A stretch of 64,000 nucleotides of DNA, from the NCBI GenBank assembly GCA_914767715.1, contig OU612068.1, positions 17,298,001 to 17,362,000 of the forward strand, written 5' to 3'. This document shows positions 47,034-58,371 of the stretch, one piece after another (within the stretch, counting starts at the first letter, position 1; the number at the start of each line of letters is the position of its first letter). A model generated the notes under the pieces. It was not told where the DNA came from. It was given only the letters and a program-made list of their open reading frames with translations, and did no database searches. This DNA comes from Membranipora membranacea. Taxonomy: Eukaryota; Bryozoa; Gymnolaemata; Cheilostomatida; Membraniporidae. The position numbers and the translations under genes were made by a program.

Positions 47034-49588
47034 ATGAACAAACTTTGTATCACAACTGCTGTAATAATATTAGGCTGTCTTTGTTTGGTTGACGGCACTA
47101 AGGAGCAGGAAGAGCGTATGAGAGTTGCTGGCTATGACATTAAAAAGCTTGACGGTGACGGTGTCGACACAATGCTAAGAGTTTTCTTTTATACATACAT
47201 GTCAACTGAGATCACTGGTGAAGGGTAAGTTTGTACATAATGTAGGGCTGTAGTTTAGAGAAAATGGTATGGGAGGCAAAAATCTGAAGCAAGTCCAAAA
47301 CATGGGTGCTGCGACCTCCCCAAAGCATTCTAGGTTACATAAATAGTAAATGGAAATCTCAAAGAAGCTGTTTCTGACATAGAATATTCAATCATAACAT
47401 TTTACGCCACTCTATTGAGCATTTTAGGGGAGGCAGAGCGTCCCTGCCTCCCTTAAAACTACAGTCCTGTAAATCACTTCTCAGCTTGTGAATGGATGGG
47501 CAACCATCAGGTCATGGGAATCCCAAAGAAGCTGTTTCTGACATAGAGTATTCAATCATAGTATTTTACGCCACTCTATTGAGCATGCTAGGGGAGGCAG
47601 AGCGTCCCTACCTCCCTTAAAACTACAGTCCTGTAAATCACTTCTCAGCTTGTGAACGGATGGGGAAGGAAATCCTAAACCTCTCTCCTCGTACTCTTAT
47701 GCATATGCTGATGACACTGTTTTTGTAGCATGCCATTCTGTTCCCTCCACATTAGTTCAAATTTGTAATCGAGATTTGGTTTCAATCAACAAGTGGTGCA
47801 AAAATAATCACATGACAATAAATTATAAAAATCACACTTTTTAAGTTCTTTTGGGGAGGATTCCTCATTAAATTTAAAAATTGACAATAACCAAATATTT
47901 CAAAGGCATGAAACTGAACTTCTTGGCTTTAAAATATCTGACTCATTTTCATTGAATGGTCATTGTGAGACTGTTTTGGATAAGGTGTCAAAAAATACGA
48001 ACTTACTTAAGCTATGCAGACCCTACTTGACCACACATTCTGCTAAACAATTTTATTTTCAATTTATTCACTGTTATTATTATTCATGGTATCCATATAT
48101 ATTACAACTTATGTGCATCAAATATCACAAACCCTATTTTCACTCAGCAAAAAAGAGCCTTGAGAATTGTGGCCAATGTTCAACATATACCTTTTTATTT
48201 GTCACCTACTAATGACCTATGTACATCACTTAAAATTTTACCCCTTCCAATACTGAGCAATTATTTTACTTGCATTACGAGATTTAAGGCTCTGAATAAT
48301 TTATCACCTCCATATATCTCTGATTTTTTTGTTACCACACCACACCGATTTCCAAGAAGAAATACACACGTCTTACTTAAACCTCCATTAGACAACTTAA
48401 ACCACAAAATAGCAACAAACTTTAATATTTCACCCTCTTCATTGAGAAGCACTCTTACTTTGAATATGTTTAAAAAAAGGCTAATGCAACATTTTTTCAG
48501 TTTATTGGCATAGTCTTATTTTTTGTTGAATATTTGTTTGTATCATTTTTCTATTTTGCCATTTATGTCACATCATGAAAAACATTTGAAATAATGAATT
48601 GTTGCTGACAATAAAAGTATCCAGTTGGTACAGTGAAAATTGCCTTGTTCTAAACAGCGGTAAAACGGATGTCATGACCATTTCTAATAAACGTAACATC
48701 AAACCTCCGGAACTTAAATTTAATAATCTCATTTTCAAACAATCTGACAAAATTAAGTACTTAGGTGTGATTCTTGATAACAAATTAAATTTTAAATCTC
48801 ATACCAGTAAAATTAAACAAAAACTTTATCCAATAGTCACCAACTTTCAACGTAATAGAAAATTCCTGACACCTAAATTAGCTAAGCTTTGGTACATTGG
48901 ACTTATACGTTCTAATCTGGAATACAGCTCTCCTGTTTTATTTACCACAAACGACTATGTCAAAAAAGAATTTTTAAAAATTGAGAATAGATGTTTGAAA
49001 ATTATAGACTATAACAGTTCTAAAGATAATACTTGAAAGACCTACAACATCCCTGTTTTAACTTTGCGTTTCGAATATTTGTATCTGCTGACGTTTTATA
49101 AAATTGTTAATAGTTTAGTCCCAATAATTGATACCAATCTGCTCCCCGAGAAATTAACTAGTGAAACTCGGCTTGCTAAAAGTTCTGGGTTTAGACTATC
49201 CAAGGAAAATTTTAGATTTGCTTTAGCTAATTTCGGTGCTCAGAAGTTTAACGAATTACCCAATCATGTTAAGCTGAGTCAATCCCTTGCTACATTCAAA
49301 AATGCCACTCGGAGCCACGTCCTCAAACTTCTCAATTAATGAGTCAGTTCTTATCATTTCATTTTAGCCTACTGCTACATTGTTCTAACTTTTCTTTTCC
49401 TAGCTATTGTGTATCAACTTGTGTAATGTTTTACTGCTAATTAATGCCTGCGTGTACGTTGTAATTTTACCTGTCATTGTTCTTGATTTTTAGTTACATG
49501 TCTTTTTAATTCTACACCATATTTTTATCAATTTTTCTGTTTTCTGGGTACAAGTCCTAAGGACTTATTCTTCTCCAGAATAAACATG

Positions 49589-49628
<40 letters not shown>

Positions 49629-51045
49629 GGGACTAAAGAGCTACATGATGTGTCCTTGTATTTGGAATCATGATGATGTTTACATGCTCATATGTGCACA
49701 TTAACATGATAAAGGAACCCTCATGTATAACTCAATGCTTGAGGACGCTGTCACCAGCCACTGCAGCTGATTTACGCTGATTTACAGCTGTCAGTGGTTG
49801 ATGAGTGGTACTAATGACATGGAATCCTAGTTAGGTGTCACTATGAAAACTCTTCCTATTCATGCAACTCGGTGCAAGTCATTGTCAGCATTGACAGACC
49901 ATTCTGCCTGCAGGATTGCCTTGTGTCATAGTCATCTCTGCAGCATAGTGGTGGTGGCGCTGCCTTCAATCAAGAAAGGCAACTCCCAGAGTTCAAGGTT
50001 ATAAGATATCAAAAATGGGGGCAAAATATATCAAAGCCAGTGTTCTATTTAGTCCCAAATATTTTAAATTATTGTGTTTCATCGTTTTCCCAATTTGGGT
50101 GCTAGGTTTAGGTGAATAAATTCAGCCTATGCTGCAGAGACGAATGTATACCTCAACAGTTCGCACATGCGCAGAGTATGACAGACAGCAATATTATATA
50201 TTATTATTATTATTACATGCACACACAATGTTTCCATAAATTATTGCTAAACTGTAAAGACGGTGTTTATATATTTAGGTTGTGTAGAAGGTGGCTGTGT
50301 CTTGTTGATGAGAACTTACATAGTACAAACTCAACGGGAGAAGAACTTCCTCTGCGTTGCTGTAATGGTTGGACAAAAAGAGCGGCAATATGTTCAGGTA
50401 AGTACCAATCTGAAAATTCTTATGCAGTAATGCTCTGTTTCAGGCCCATCAATCAAAGGATTGGTGATTTAAGATTTCTCACAATTCATAGACATGTTTT
50501 CCTTGTTGCAAACGAACATGGTGAACTATGTTGGAGTTGTCATAGCTTTTTTGAAAGGCTTGACGATCCTGAATTTGGGAATGCGATAAGATAATTGATA
50601 CTTTGTTTTGGATTGATCTCAGTCTAAAAATACTTTAGGAACGTTTGATTTCCATTCCTAACTGGATTCAACCTCTAACCTAACCATAGTCCTTGGGTTT
50701 TACACCTGAGAATGAATTGGCTCAGCTGGTGACCGCCTGCAAACGTTACAGATCCTGGACTAATGGGGATCATGAAGACTCTCTCCTGACCTCAAACATA
50801 TCTATTGCTAGAGGCTTCAGCAGTATGGTAGCCTGACCAAATTTTAGGAAACAAGCTGCCAGGTCAGTTGAATTTCAAAACTGATGATCGGTTCACAAAA
50901 TGAAATACAGAGCTATGTTCCGGTATCTAACTCCTTGCGCAAACCATTTTGTTTGATCTTTTGCAGAGGATAAGTGGTATTATGGAAAAGAGCATACATA
51001 CATAAGGGACCATATAATCAATGTAAAGAAGATCACCAAAATATG
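47034..51045 (+). CDS. unrecognised secreted protein, three exons, 129 aa
   Basis: Exons 47034-47224 (phase 2 end), 50279-50397 and 50966-51045 join in frame to 390 nt ending in TGA. Exon 1 gives a signal peptide (MNKLCITTAVIILGCLCLVDG) and an acidic/basic helix-like stretch. Exon 2 gives a compact cysteine segment, LCRRWLCLVDENLH then LRCCNGWTKRAAIC. Exon 3 gives a lysine-rich tail (EDKWYYGKEHTYIRDH). The CCNGW phrase recalls the CCxGW end of EMI-type domains, but the rest does not match and I do not assign a family. Intron 1 is 3 kb and contains two LINE fragments, a 164-bp tandem repeat and a dispersed repeat. The exon chain is my inference from phase and splice consensus; an exon may be missed. 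Confidence 0.6.
47361..47670. repeat. two tandem copies of a 164-bp unit
   Basis: The phrase aaagaagctgtttctgacat starts at 47361 and again at 47525. The copies stay alignable through the gaggcagagcgtccc core to ttctcagcttgtga. About 90 percent alike by eye. Lies in intron 1 of the 129-aa protein gene. Confidence 0.85.
47680..48540 (+). mobile_element. LINE fragment with YADD box
   Basis: SYAYADDTVFVACHSVPST near 47694-47750 carries the catalytic YADD of reverse transcriptase, followed by INKWCKNNHMTINY. After frameshifts a C-terminal block (RFKALNNLSPPYISDFF) is read at 48280-48330 and closes with a stop at 48513. Truncated at its 5' end, as is usual for LINEs. Lies in intron 1 of the 129-aa protein gene, sense orientation. 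Confidence 0.85.
48595..49625 (+). mobile_element. second LINE fragment with 3' end and AT tail
   Basis: Open frames 48599-49036 and 49064-49339 give WYSENCLVLNSGKTDVMTIS, KIKYLGVILDNKLNFKSH, YIGLIRSNLEYSSPVLF and FNELPNHVKLSQSLATFK, the post-catalytic and C-terminal parts of a Jockey/CR1-type reverse transcriptase protein. One stop near 49034 breaks it. The 3' UTR ends with aataaacatggaatatata and an (AT)n tract (to 49621), a typical LINE tail. Better preserved than the other LINE copies, so probably the youngest. Confidence 0.88.
49905..50195. repeat. dispersed repeat, copy 1
   Basis: From about ctgcctgcaggattgcc to cacatgcgcagagtatga this stretch is closely similar to 57195-57470, including cttcaatcaagaaaggcaac and ctatgctgcagagacgaa. 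Non-coding and of unknown class. It ends just before exon 2 of the 129-aa protein gene. Confidence 0.8.
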
Positions 51046-51456
51046 AATGAATGAGTCGGTGTTAAATGCGGAGAGCTTGTAGCGAATCATTCTCCAACAT
51101 TTTAGATATATATACTTTTTATCTTTTTTTGGTTTCGTCTTGTTTCTGCAATATAAATGTTAGAAAACCATTACAAATATCAACTATAATTCTTTGATAT
51201 AGTAAAGTGGATTGAGTAAATCTCCTTGTTGCAACTGCATAACGTAAGAAAAAAACGGTGTAACAGATCGTAGTGAGAAAAATAATGTCCAAACTTTAGT
51301 GTGTACTATCCTCGAGGCAATGGAATGTGAAAAAAAACTATTAGGTGTACTCACATCCTATCCAATGAGGTTATAACATTGTTTCTAAATTCTTGTCTCA
51401 TCAAAGAGGGGTGCGAATTCGCCTAGTGAGTATTGAGTAATGATGTCAAAATAGTA

Positions 51457-54400
51457 TTAGTATGCTTTGATCATTTTAGAGTGACCAACAATAGGCATAG
51501 ATCTGAAACCTGGAATGTCCATTGTCCCTGGTAGCTGATGATGGTAGTATTCCACTATTGGTGGTTGTACTTCCACCACTGGTGGTGCCTGAGCTTTGTA
51601 TCTTGGCTGTAGAGGAGAAAGTGAGCAAACGTAGAAGAGCAAAATCAAGATGATGAGCAGAAGAACGAGGAACCAGATCAGTATCGCCAGTAATGAGGTC
51701 TCGTTGAGAATTCGCCTTCCAACAACGCGAGCTGAAACAAGAATAAAATGTTGAAAGTTATTGAAAGGTATTGCTTAATCTTGAGAGCACAGCTTCTCTT
51801 ATACAAACAATAATGAAACGCTACATATAATTAGTGATTTAGCTAGACTGCAGGATCTATAGCCATATAGTGCACACTCCAAGCTATATAACAGCTATAT
51901 AATAGCTTTCTGAATACACGGTTAGAAGCAGCTACATAGAGTTACAGCTAATAAAGCATGGAAAAATATGGGGCCTCCATAGACTTAATACTATTATTAA
52001 GTCTATGGGGGCCTCTCATTAAAACTGATATATTCATATCAATGTATACTAATGACTGGAAGGTTTTCCATTTTTCTTACCAGCCTGTGCCTGAGTAGTC
52101 GAGTCTATAAGGCATGTGTAAGATCCAATCAGATTGATACAAGCTTCACCTCCGGAACATGGACTTTCCCGAGAGCATTCATCTATGTCTAAAAATGTTA
52201 CAAGAGAAAAGTTTCTCTCTCTTGCTAAAACGTACAGTGGTGTGCATTGCAGACATGCCCCATTTTTGTATTGTTTGTGGAGCCACAATTAATACAAAAG
52301 TTGGGCCTTTGAGATGAGGCTACAGTAGACCTGTATGTTGTGAAGTGGTATGCGCACCTAAGGGAGACAAATCTGCCATCAACGTAACGATTGTGGCTAT
52401 ATAAATACAAATAGCATAAGATGGTTCAAGGTGCCGCCAGCTTGGATTAAGTTCGTTACTTTGAGCAGGGAGAATGCTTTGAGTTATTAGCTTTGTTTTC
52501 AAAAGAATATTATTCTGTTCGACAAACAGAGCCACAAAGGGGTCAATGAATGACTTATAGTAATTCCAGAATTATGTATATAAAGTAAACAATAGCACCT
52601 ACCTACACAGTTACCCTGTAGCCTGAGAGTATATCCGTCAGCGCAGGTACATTCACCATTTCTACATGTCTGCTCACATCCACCATTATTAACAGCACAG
52701 TCTCTGACTCCTATAAATGTGTCACCTGCAAATGACATAAGCTTTGCTATGATGACATATATATTGATGTAAAATATATGTTGATAATTTTAGTAACGCA
52801 ACTTTTTTTCTATTATTATTTGGTTCCCCCCCCCCCCTCTTTGTTAATGCTAAGGCAGTATAGTGCCATCCAAGTAACCTAAATACCCTGCGACAACAGG
52901 CACAATGATCAAAGCCCAACCCCCTACTTTTTGTATACTATATACATGTATGTCATGGCAAGCTTTGTTTGTACCCAACGAAACTTGTCAAGACAGGTTC
53001 TGACCAGATGCGGCCAATAAGAGCAAACAAATTGTCTAATGTGCGAACAGCTTTGATCGGCTGTGATATGGGCAAGTGCCCAGCTATATATAGGTGGGTC
53101 ATTGCAGGGAATAAACAATCTACATTCAAAATTGACCAATTATGTATAATGAATAGGTTGAGGACACTCACTAACACATGAGCTACCAGACACAGTGGAG
53201 CCATCTTGACACATGCACTCTCCCTCGACCTTGGCAAGTTGACCTAGCTCCTCTTTTACCATATCCTGACAGATTTGTGAGTCAACACAAGATTTACCAA
53301 GGTATCCCTCCAACTCAATGCATCCATCCGTGTACTGTCCATCTACATTGAAATTGATGAACACTGATACAGTTACAATATAGTGTGTTATCCTTTAATG
53401 TTTGTTAATATAAATAAATAAATAAAAAAAAGAAGAAAAAAAGTCTGTCTCAAAGATCAACAAGTTGCCTTTAACTATCTGTTATTTGTATACATTCAAG
53501 CCAACCTCTATAAATAAATAAACAAATAAATAAATAGTTATACTTCCTTTTTACAGGGGTGGACAACTCTATATTTTAGCTGCTGAGCCGAGAGAAGTGC
53601 TGGCCGTGACAATGGGTCGTGTTTCAACCAAGGAGTAAAAAAACTCATTGTTTCAACTATTAATGTAAAGGTTCAGGGGGTGTTAAAAGGCAAGCTGAAT
53701 AAAGATTATCTACCAATTTAAATAGTGACATCGCAATTCGGTTTTGTTGTAGGCAGACCCTCGATATTCAAGTATGTTTATTACATTACCACAGCTCAGC
53801 TGTGTCATATTTATAAGTGACAAATGAGCTTCCAAGACTCACAGCCACTCTTCAGTCACCGCCAGTCATGAACTGAGTATGCATTTAACAGTTTTAAACA
53901 GTTCACTCACTCTGATCCATGAATGGATATCCTAACTCTCCTTTAGGTCCTACTGTGCCTCTATATCCCTGAGCTCCGCCGGCAACAGAGCCTGGAACAC
54001 CTTTTGCTCCCTTTGGCCCTATTCCTCCCATTGCTCCACGTACTCCTTGGTTACCCTTAGATCCAGTACTTCCATCCTCTCCATCAATGCCAACTATCCC
54101 CCTGGCACCCTTTGCCCCAGAAGGTCCAGCCGCACCAACTTGACCAACAGTGCCTATATTAAACAAATCCAAATTTGCAACCAAAAGTAATGACGTTTAG
54201 TGCAGAGAAGGCGACTTCTTGAGACAGGAGCAACAGCTATGAGTTGTCTAAGGACCAATTGCTTGCCGAACCTGAAAGATCTTGAGATCAACGCTATTGT
54301 TCATAGCATCAAGTGCCAACATCTTGCATATCACAACTAACAGTATACAAATCATGTCTTTTGTCTTACATCACAAAACCAGCAAAGCTTGACCTTATTT

Positions 54401-55448
54401 AATCTTCAGGTACATTGGAGACGCTTATTTCACCTGCTTCGCCTTTTTGCCCTCGATCTCCTGTGGCTCCTTGTTGTCCCTGGAATCCAGACAAGCCTGA
54501 GATGCCGACACCTCCAGACTGACCTGCTGGGCCCTGAGAACCATTGTCTCCATCATCACCAGCAAAACCTGTAGCACCCACATTTCCCTGAAAAAGATGA
54601 GCGACATAACTTACATGACATTACATTCTTAGGGCCCTGCTACTTTTTGACTTGCACAGTGTATGACGTCAGAATTCTTCATGTCCATAATCGTACAGGA
54701 CCTTTCCCGGGTGTTACCTGTAGTACCAACGGCAACTCGGGCAAATGGTAGTGATGTCTAATTAAAAACTTTTAGCGGATTCCATTCCACATTCATAGTT
54801 ATCCCATTGACAACCAACTGAACTAGTTGGATTCAGATAAGCAACAAGACAATACTAAATGCATCAATATTTGGTGTAAAAATATACAATTTGATAATGC
54901 TTTCATAAAAAATTACTTGGTATCTCAACAAGATACAGTGGTATAAAAATTTTCCTAAGTTCATGCTAAAGAAAGCATTCCATAGACCTTATTGAGTAGG
55001 CTTGTTATGCAAATGAAAGGTAGATTCCGGATGTGCAGAATCATAAATGATGGTAGAGACTCTTCCTCTCACCCGCTTGTTATTCTATGTGAGATCCCAA
55101 AAAAATGTTCGTTGGCATAGCAAAAGACCGAAGGAATTCAAGAGTACCTGTATACTGGGAAAAAGTGCAAAGCCACAACAACATTTGCATGGGCGATACC
55201 GATGGTTAAGGCGAAAACAGTCCATAAGTCCAAGTTTTGTCTCCAATATTTATCAATGATACCAAGTTGTACAATGGGATTCAACTTACAGTAGCACCTG
55301 CGACACCAGGTGGGCCTTGAAAACCTTTCAGTCCCGTAGTTCCTTTCTGTCCTTTCTGCCCGTCCCAGGTAGGAGGAGCAGTTTGCCCTGATATCAGCCT
55401 GACCGTCTGTGAGACCATCACAATCAAAGCTAGATGTCGGATATCCAT
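51457..55448 (-). CDS. membrane collagen with EGF domains, seven exons, 410 aa
   Basis: Exons 55290-55448, 54434-54587, 53911-54153, 53172-53342, 52603-52725, 52081-52188 and 51457-51731 join with GT-AG borders, total 1233 nt. A signal peptide (residues 1 to about 21) is followed by a collagen triple helix (Gly-X-Y from residue 30 to about 181, about 50 triplets, one interruption at GSVAGGAQG). Triplets run unbroken across both exon junctions, which supports the model. Next come a six-cysteine EGF-like module (186-242, ECMCQDGSTVSGSSC), an EGF module (243-283, GGCEQTCRNGECTC), a calcium-binding EGF (DIDECSRESPCSGGEACINL, 284-319), a strong membrane segment (about 333-355) and a proline-rich cytoplasmic tail. 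The topology is N-terminus outside. Probably a cell-surface adhesion or matrix receptor protein. From exon 3 to exon 6 junctions are phase 1, favouring module shuffling. Confidence 0.9.
52797..52919. repeat. poly-C tract in collagen gene intron
   Basis: A run of about a dozen C (near 52827-52838) lies within a low-complexity stretch between exons 4 and 5 of the collagen gene. The adjacent sequence near 52965-53000 carries the aaacttgtcaagacagg phrase of the MITE family at 29129-29219. Confidence 0.5.
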
Positions 55449-55504
55449 AGTAGCTTTGTATCCCACAACCCTGTCAAGTAATTATCAATATAGTCGTCTG
55501 ATGT

Positions 55505-56640
55505 GGCCTGTCTAGACAAACTTTGTTTTGTGGAGGGGGAGAGTTAGCCTGGTTAGCTTTTTTATTCCCACCAACCACCAAACACAGCTTAATGGTACAA
55601 TGTAAGCATATAAAATTCATATCGGATGTGAAGTCTGCTTACGTCCACTTACTATTAAGAGAATATTCTTGCTGTTTGAAATTCAATATCTTTGGTTCTT
55701 GTATCAATCCACTATCCAGTTAATGAACTTCTAACCAATTTTCTTCTTGTATATTGCTTAGTTGTTACAAAAAATGGGTGTGTCTAACTTTCATGATTCC
55801 TTCATCTTCAAGATGTTAGTTCAAACTTTGTCAATAAAAAAAAAGGAGAAATGCCTCTCCATATACTTACTTCATGCGATTGTTTCAATTAATTCCTCTG
55901 CTACCCTGTAAGACAGCAAACTACTACGGAAATTAGGTCTTGTCCTGGTCAGCACATCATGAAGCTAGTGAAATGAGTGAGCAACCTGCATACTTTCAAT
56001 AGATTCATTCATTGTTATTTGACTACTATATTGTGATACTATAGAATTTTATTCAAGCGAATACTATATCAGGAATGCAGTAGGAGAGCAATGTATTTAT
56101 ATTGTGCAGCTTATAGCTTTTGGGTCAATAGAAAACTAAGTATGACCCATTGATTTTTTCTAAGGTGTGTCTCATAATGATCAAGGTAGTGCTGAACCAA
56201 TTCTATGACTGTGGCTGTGATCTAGAGATGAACCAAAGATGCTCAAATAATTGTCGTCGGCTGAGCTTCAATTAGATGGTAGTTACTGCAGATGCTTAAA
56301 ATATCAAGAGGCCATATCTATTCGTCTTTGACCTGAATCCAGTCGACTTAGCTGAGAACTGGGTCTGGAACTCCACTATCGCCCCATTGTTATCAGGCTG
56401 ATGTTGTGGTTGACATGTTGATTTGCTGTAATACGCAGGCTGTTGTTATAATAGTAACACTCTTTCAACGCTCTGTATGTTTATCAATTTTATTCTTTTC
56501 TCAAAGCTTCTCCTGCTTGATACTGATAAAAATTGTACCTTGTTTGGATAGCGCAAGCATAGATAGGATTTTGGAAAAAGTTTATGTATGTTACCATGAG
56601 GTGTTTGAAGCAAATATCAAACATTAAATTATTAACTGAA
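55505..56640. other. intergenic, upstream of the collagen gene
   Basis: Contains a fragment of the 'cctgtctagacaaactttg' MITE family at 55507-55540. No other coding or structural feature is recognised. The promoter of the minus-strand collagen gene should lie just right of 55448, with a possible upstream non-coding exon, but no element was assigned. Confidence 0.4.
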
Positions 56641-56675
56641 GAACATAATATACTACATATATTTAGAGCTATAGA

Positions 56676-57946
56676 TCAGCCGACTCCACGGAATCCAAGA
56701 AGTCCTGCACACTCTCCTTTGGACGCACAGGAACATACTTGCTGTAATACACAGTAAAACAAAATCAAACTACTTTATCAATCAAAAAGGTAGACCCATT
56801 TCACAAATCATAAACAGTATTCGGTATCAATGGTTTTTGTAAGTGTTTGTCACAAGATAGCCCAATAAAAAGCTTGTCCTCACAATCATGTAATTTCTAG
56901 AGAGCTTGTAAAACCTCAATAAAAATACTCAGTTATTCTCTCTAGAGTCTAAAACAAGTTAGTTCCCTCTGTGAATAAAGAGGAATACTTGAAAAGCTGT
57001 GTAATACGGTGCCTCAATACTCGACTTTGGAATATCACTCCGCCACCACAGAGAGATCAGACCTGTTCTAATTATTTTCAACACTGAAGCTGAAGGTAAT
57101 TTTTTCTAGCTGGTACTTCAATTTCTAATAATTTAAAATAACCATGGCAGTAGTAATTGGCCATCGAATCAATTAACAATGAGAGAGTTCATTGTTATAA
57201 CAACTCTACCTGCAGGATAGCCTTGTGAAATATTCTATCTCTGCAGCACAGCGGTGGTGGCGCTGCCTTCAATCAAGAAAGGCAACTCTCAGTCTTCAAG
57301 GTAATAAGATATCAAAGCCAGTATTCAATTTTGGCCCAAATATTTCTAATTTATGGGTTTCCATTGTTTTTCCTATTTGGGTACTCAGTTTAGGTGAATT
57401 AATTCAGGCCCTATGCTGCAGAGACGAACGTATGCGTCAACAGTTCACACATGCGCAGAGTGTGATATAACAGTAACCGCCAAGTAACCAGTTATGTATC
57501 AGGTGACTTGATCATGTGATCAATAGATGCAATGACACTGTCTTCTGAGCTGAATGTTTCCATATTTATAGACAGATTGCTGGTGGGAAACTTTGTGTGG
57601 GCTCTATAATGTCTGGCGCACCCACTCTGGCTCCTCGGCACCCACGGTGACGGCCTGGCGAAGGCCGACCCCAATTTTACTATACAGTTCAAATGGACAG
57701 TACAGTGTTTTATATACTGTACAAGATGGAACAATGCAGCCATTACCACTAAATCTTGTCACCTTATGCTGAGGCTGTGTTCGCTAAGCCCAGTCAAGGC
57801 AGTGAACATGGAAAAGAATTTGGTAAGCCTCCTAATACGATACCATATTGTGAGCTAATGTAATGAATAACAAAAGTGATACTCACTTGAAAGAGATAAA
57901 GACTCCAGATCAGGCCGGCCACTCCTACAGATAGAGGCAAATACAT
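56676..57946 (-). CDS. 41-aa secreted mini-peptide of the ten-cysteine family
   Basis: Exon 1 (57887-57946, 60 nt) encodes a signal-like peptide (MYLPLSVGVAGLIWSLYLFQ) ending at a gtgagt donor in phase 0. Exon 2 (56676-56741) starts after ttacag and encodes QVCSCASKGECAGLLGFRGVG then TGA. The LLGFRGVG end matches the tails of the ten-cysteine proteins at 59308 (RMLGFRGIG) and 62307 (KLLGWRGVG), and exon 1 has the same length and phase as the signal exon at 60141-60200. The cysteine domain itself is missing: either central exons were lost (the intron holds a dispersed repeat and a hairpin MITE) or I failed to see them. An out-of-frame ATG lies 10 bases upstream of the start. Could be a real mini-peptide or a decaying paralog. 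Confidence 0.55.
56950..57075. repeat. diverged relative of the hairpin MITE at 30275
   Basis: aacaagttagttccctctgtg on the left and gccaccacagagagatcagacctgttct on the right are imperfect complements and resemble the arms of the element at 30275-30398. Lies in the intron of the 41-aa peptide gene. Confidence 0.5.
57195..57475. repeat. dispersed repeat, copy 2
   Basis: Closely similar to 49905-50195 over about 270 bp in the same orientation, with small deletions. No coding frame is shared. Lies in the intron of the 41-aa peptide gene. Confidence 0.8.
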
Positions 57947-58302
57947 CCCTCTTCATGTAATTAAACAAGATCAATTATTTTCCCTCAAGATATCGATCTC
58001 GACACAGTTGCTGGACAGTGTTGACCTCATATCATGATCAGGATGAGTGTATTTATATAATTTCCTTAGGTGCCGATAAATTCTTTTTGCAAACGGGTAG
58101 AACAAGTAAAGGGGATGGAATGATGGAGGTATATTTGATATCAAATATAATGGCCATACTGTGCATTCTTGAGAAATAAATTGGCATCATACAGACATTG
58201 TCACACCATTTCCTGTTGACGGTTGTAGCGCCGCAGATCACCTGAAGGGCCTAATATGTAGATGTGTTAGTTGATTCCAAAATTTTAATCTGAAAACCTT
58301 AC

Positions 58303-58371
58303 AGATAGAATGCTGTACAAGCTCCTCAAAAGTTGCAGTATAGTGATAACCTGGAAGTCCATCATGTTCTC
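58303..58371 (-). CDS. orphan exon-like fragment, SH2-like
   Basis: On the minus strand a 69-nt open block is bounded by a tttttag acceptor and a gtaagg donor and reads EHDGLPGYHYTATFEELVQH, which resembles the second half of an SH2 domain (aromatic strand, then F-x-x-L-V-x-H). No neighbouring exon with the first half of an SH2 domain was found. It may be an orphan exon, a pseudogene scrap or a coincidence. Confidence 0.2.

Larger units (their letters stand above)
40381..47248. repeat. 3.4-kb tandem duplication
   Basis: Copy 1 (40381-43780) and copy 2 (43781 to about 47248) begin with the same phrase gctctgggaaaggacag and can be followed base by base with a few percent differences and small indels. 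Each unit holds one plus-strand ten-cysteine gene, non-coding spacer, and the first exon of a second secreted protein. Copy 1 ends and copy 2 starts without spacer at 43780/43781. Unit 2 has a different insertion in the second intron of its ten-cysteine gene (45787-45855), giving part of the length difference. Confidence 0.92.
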
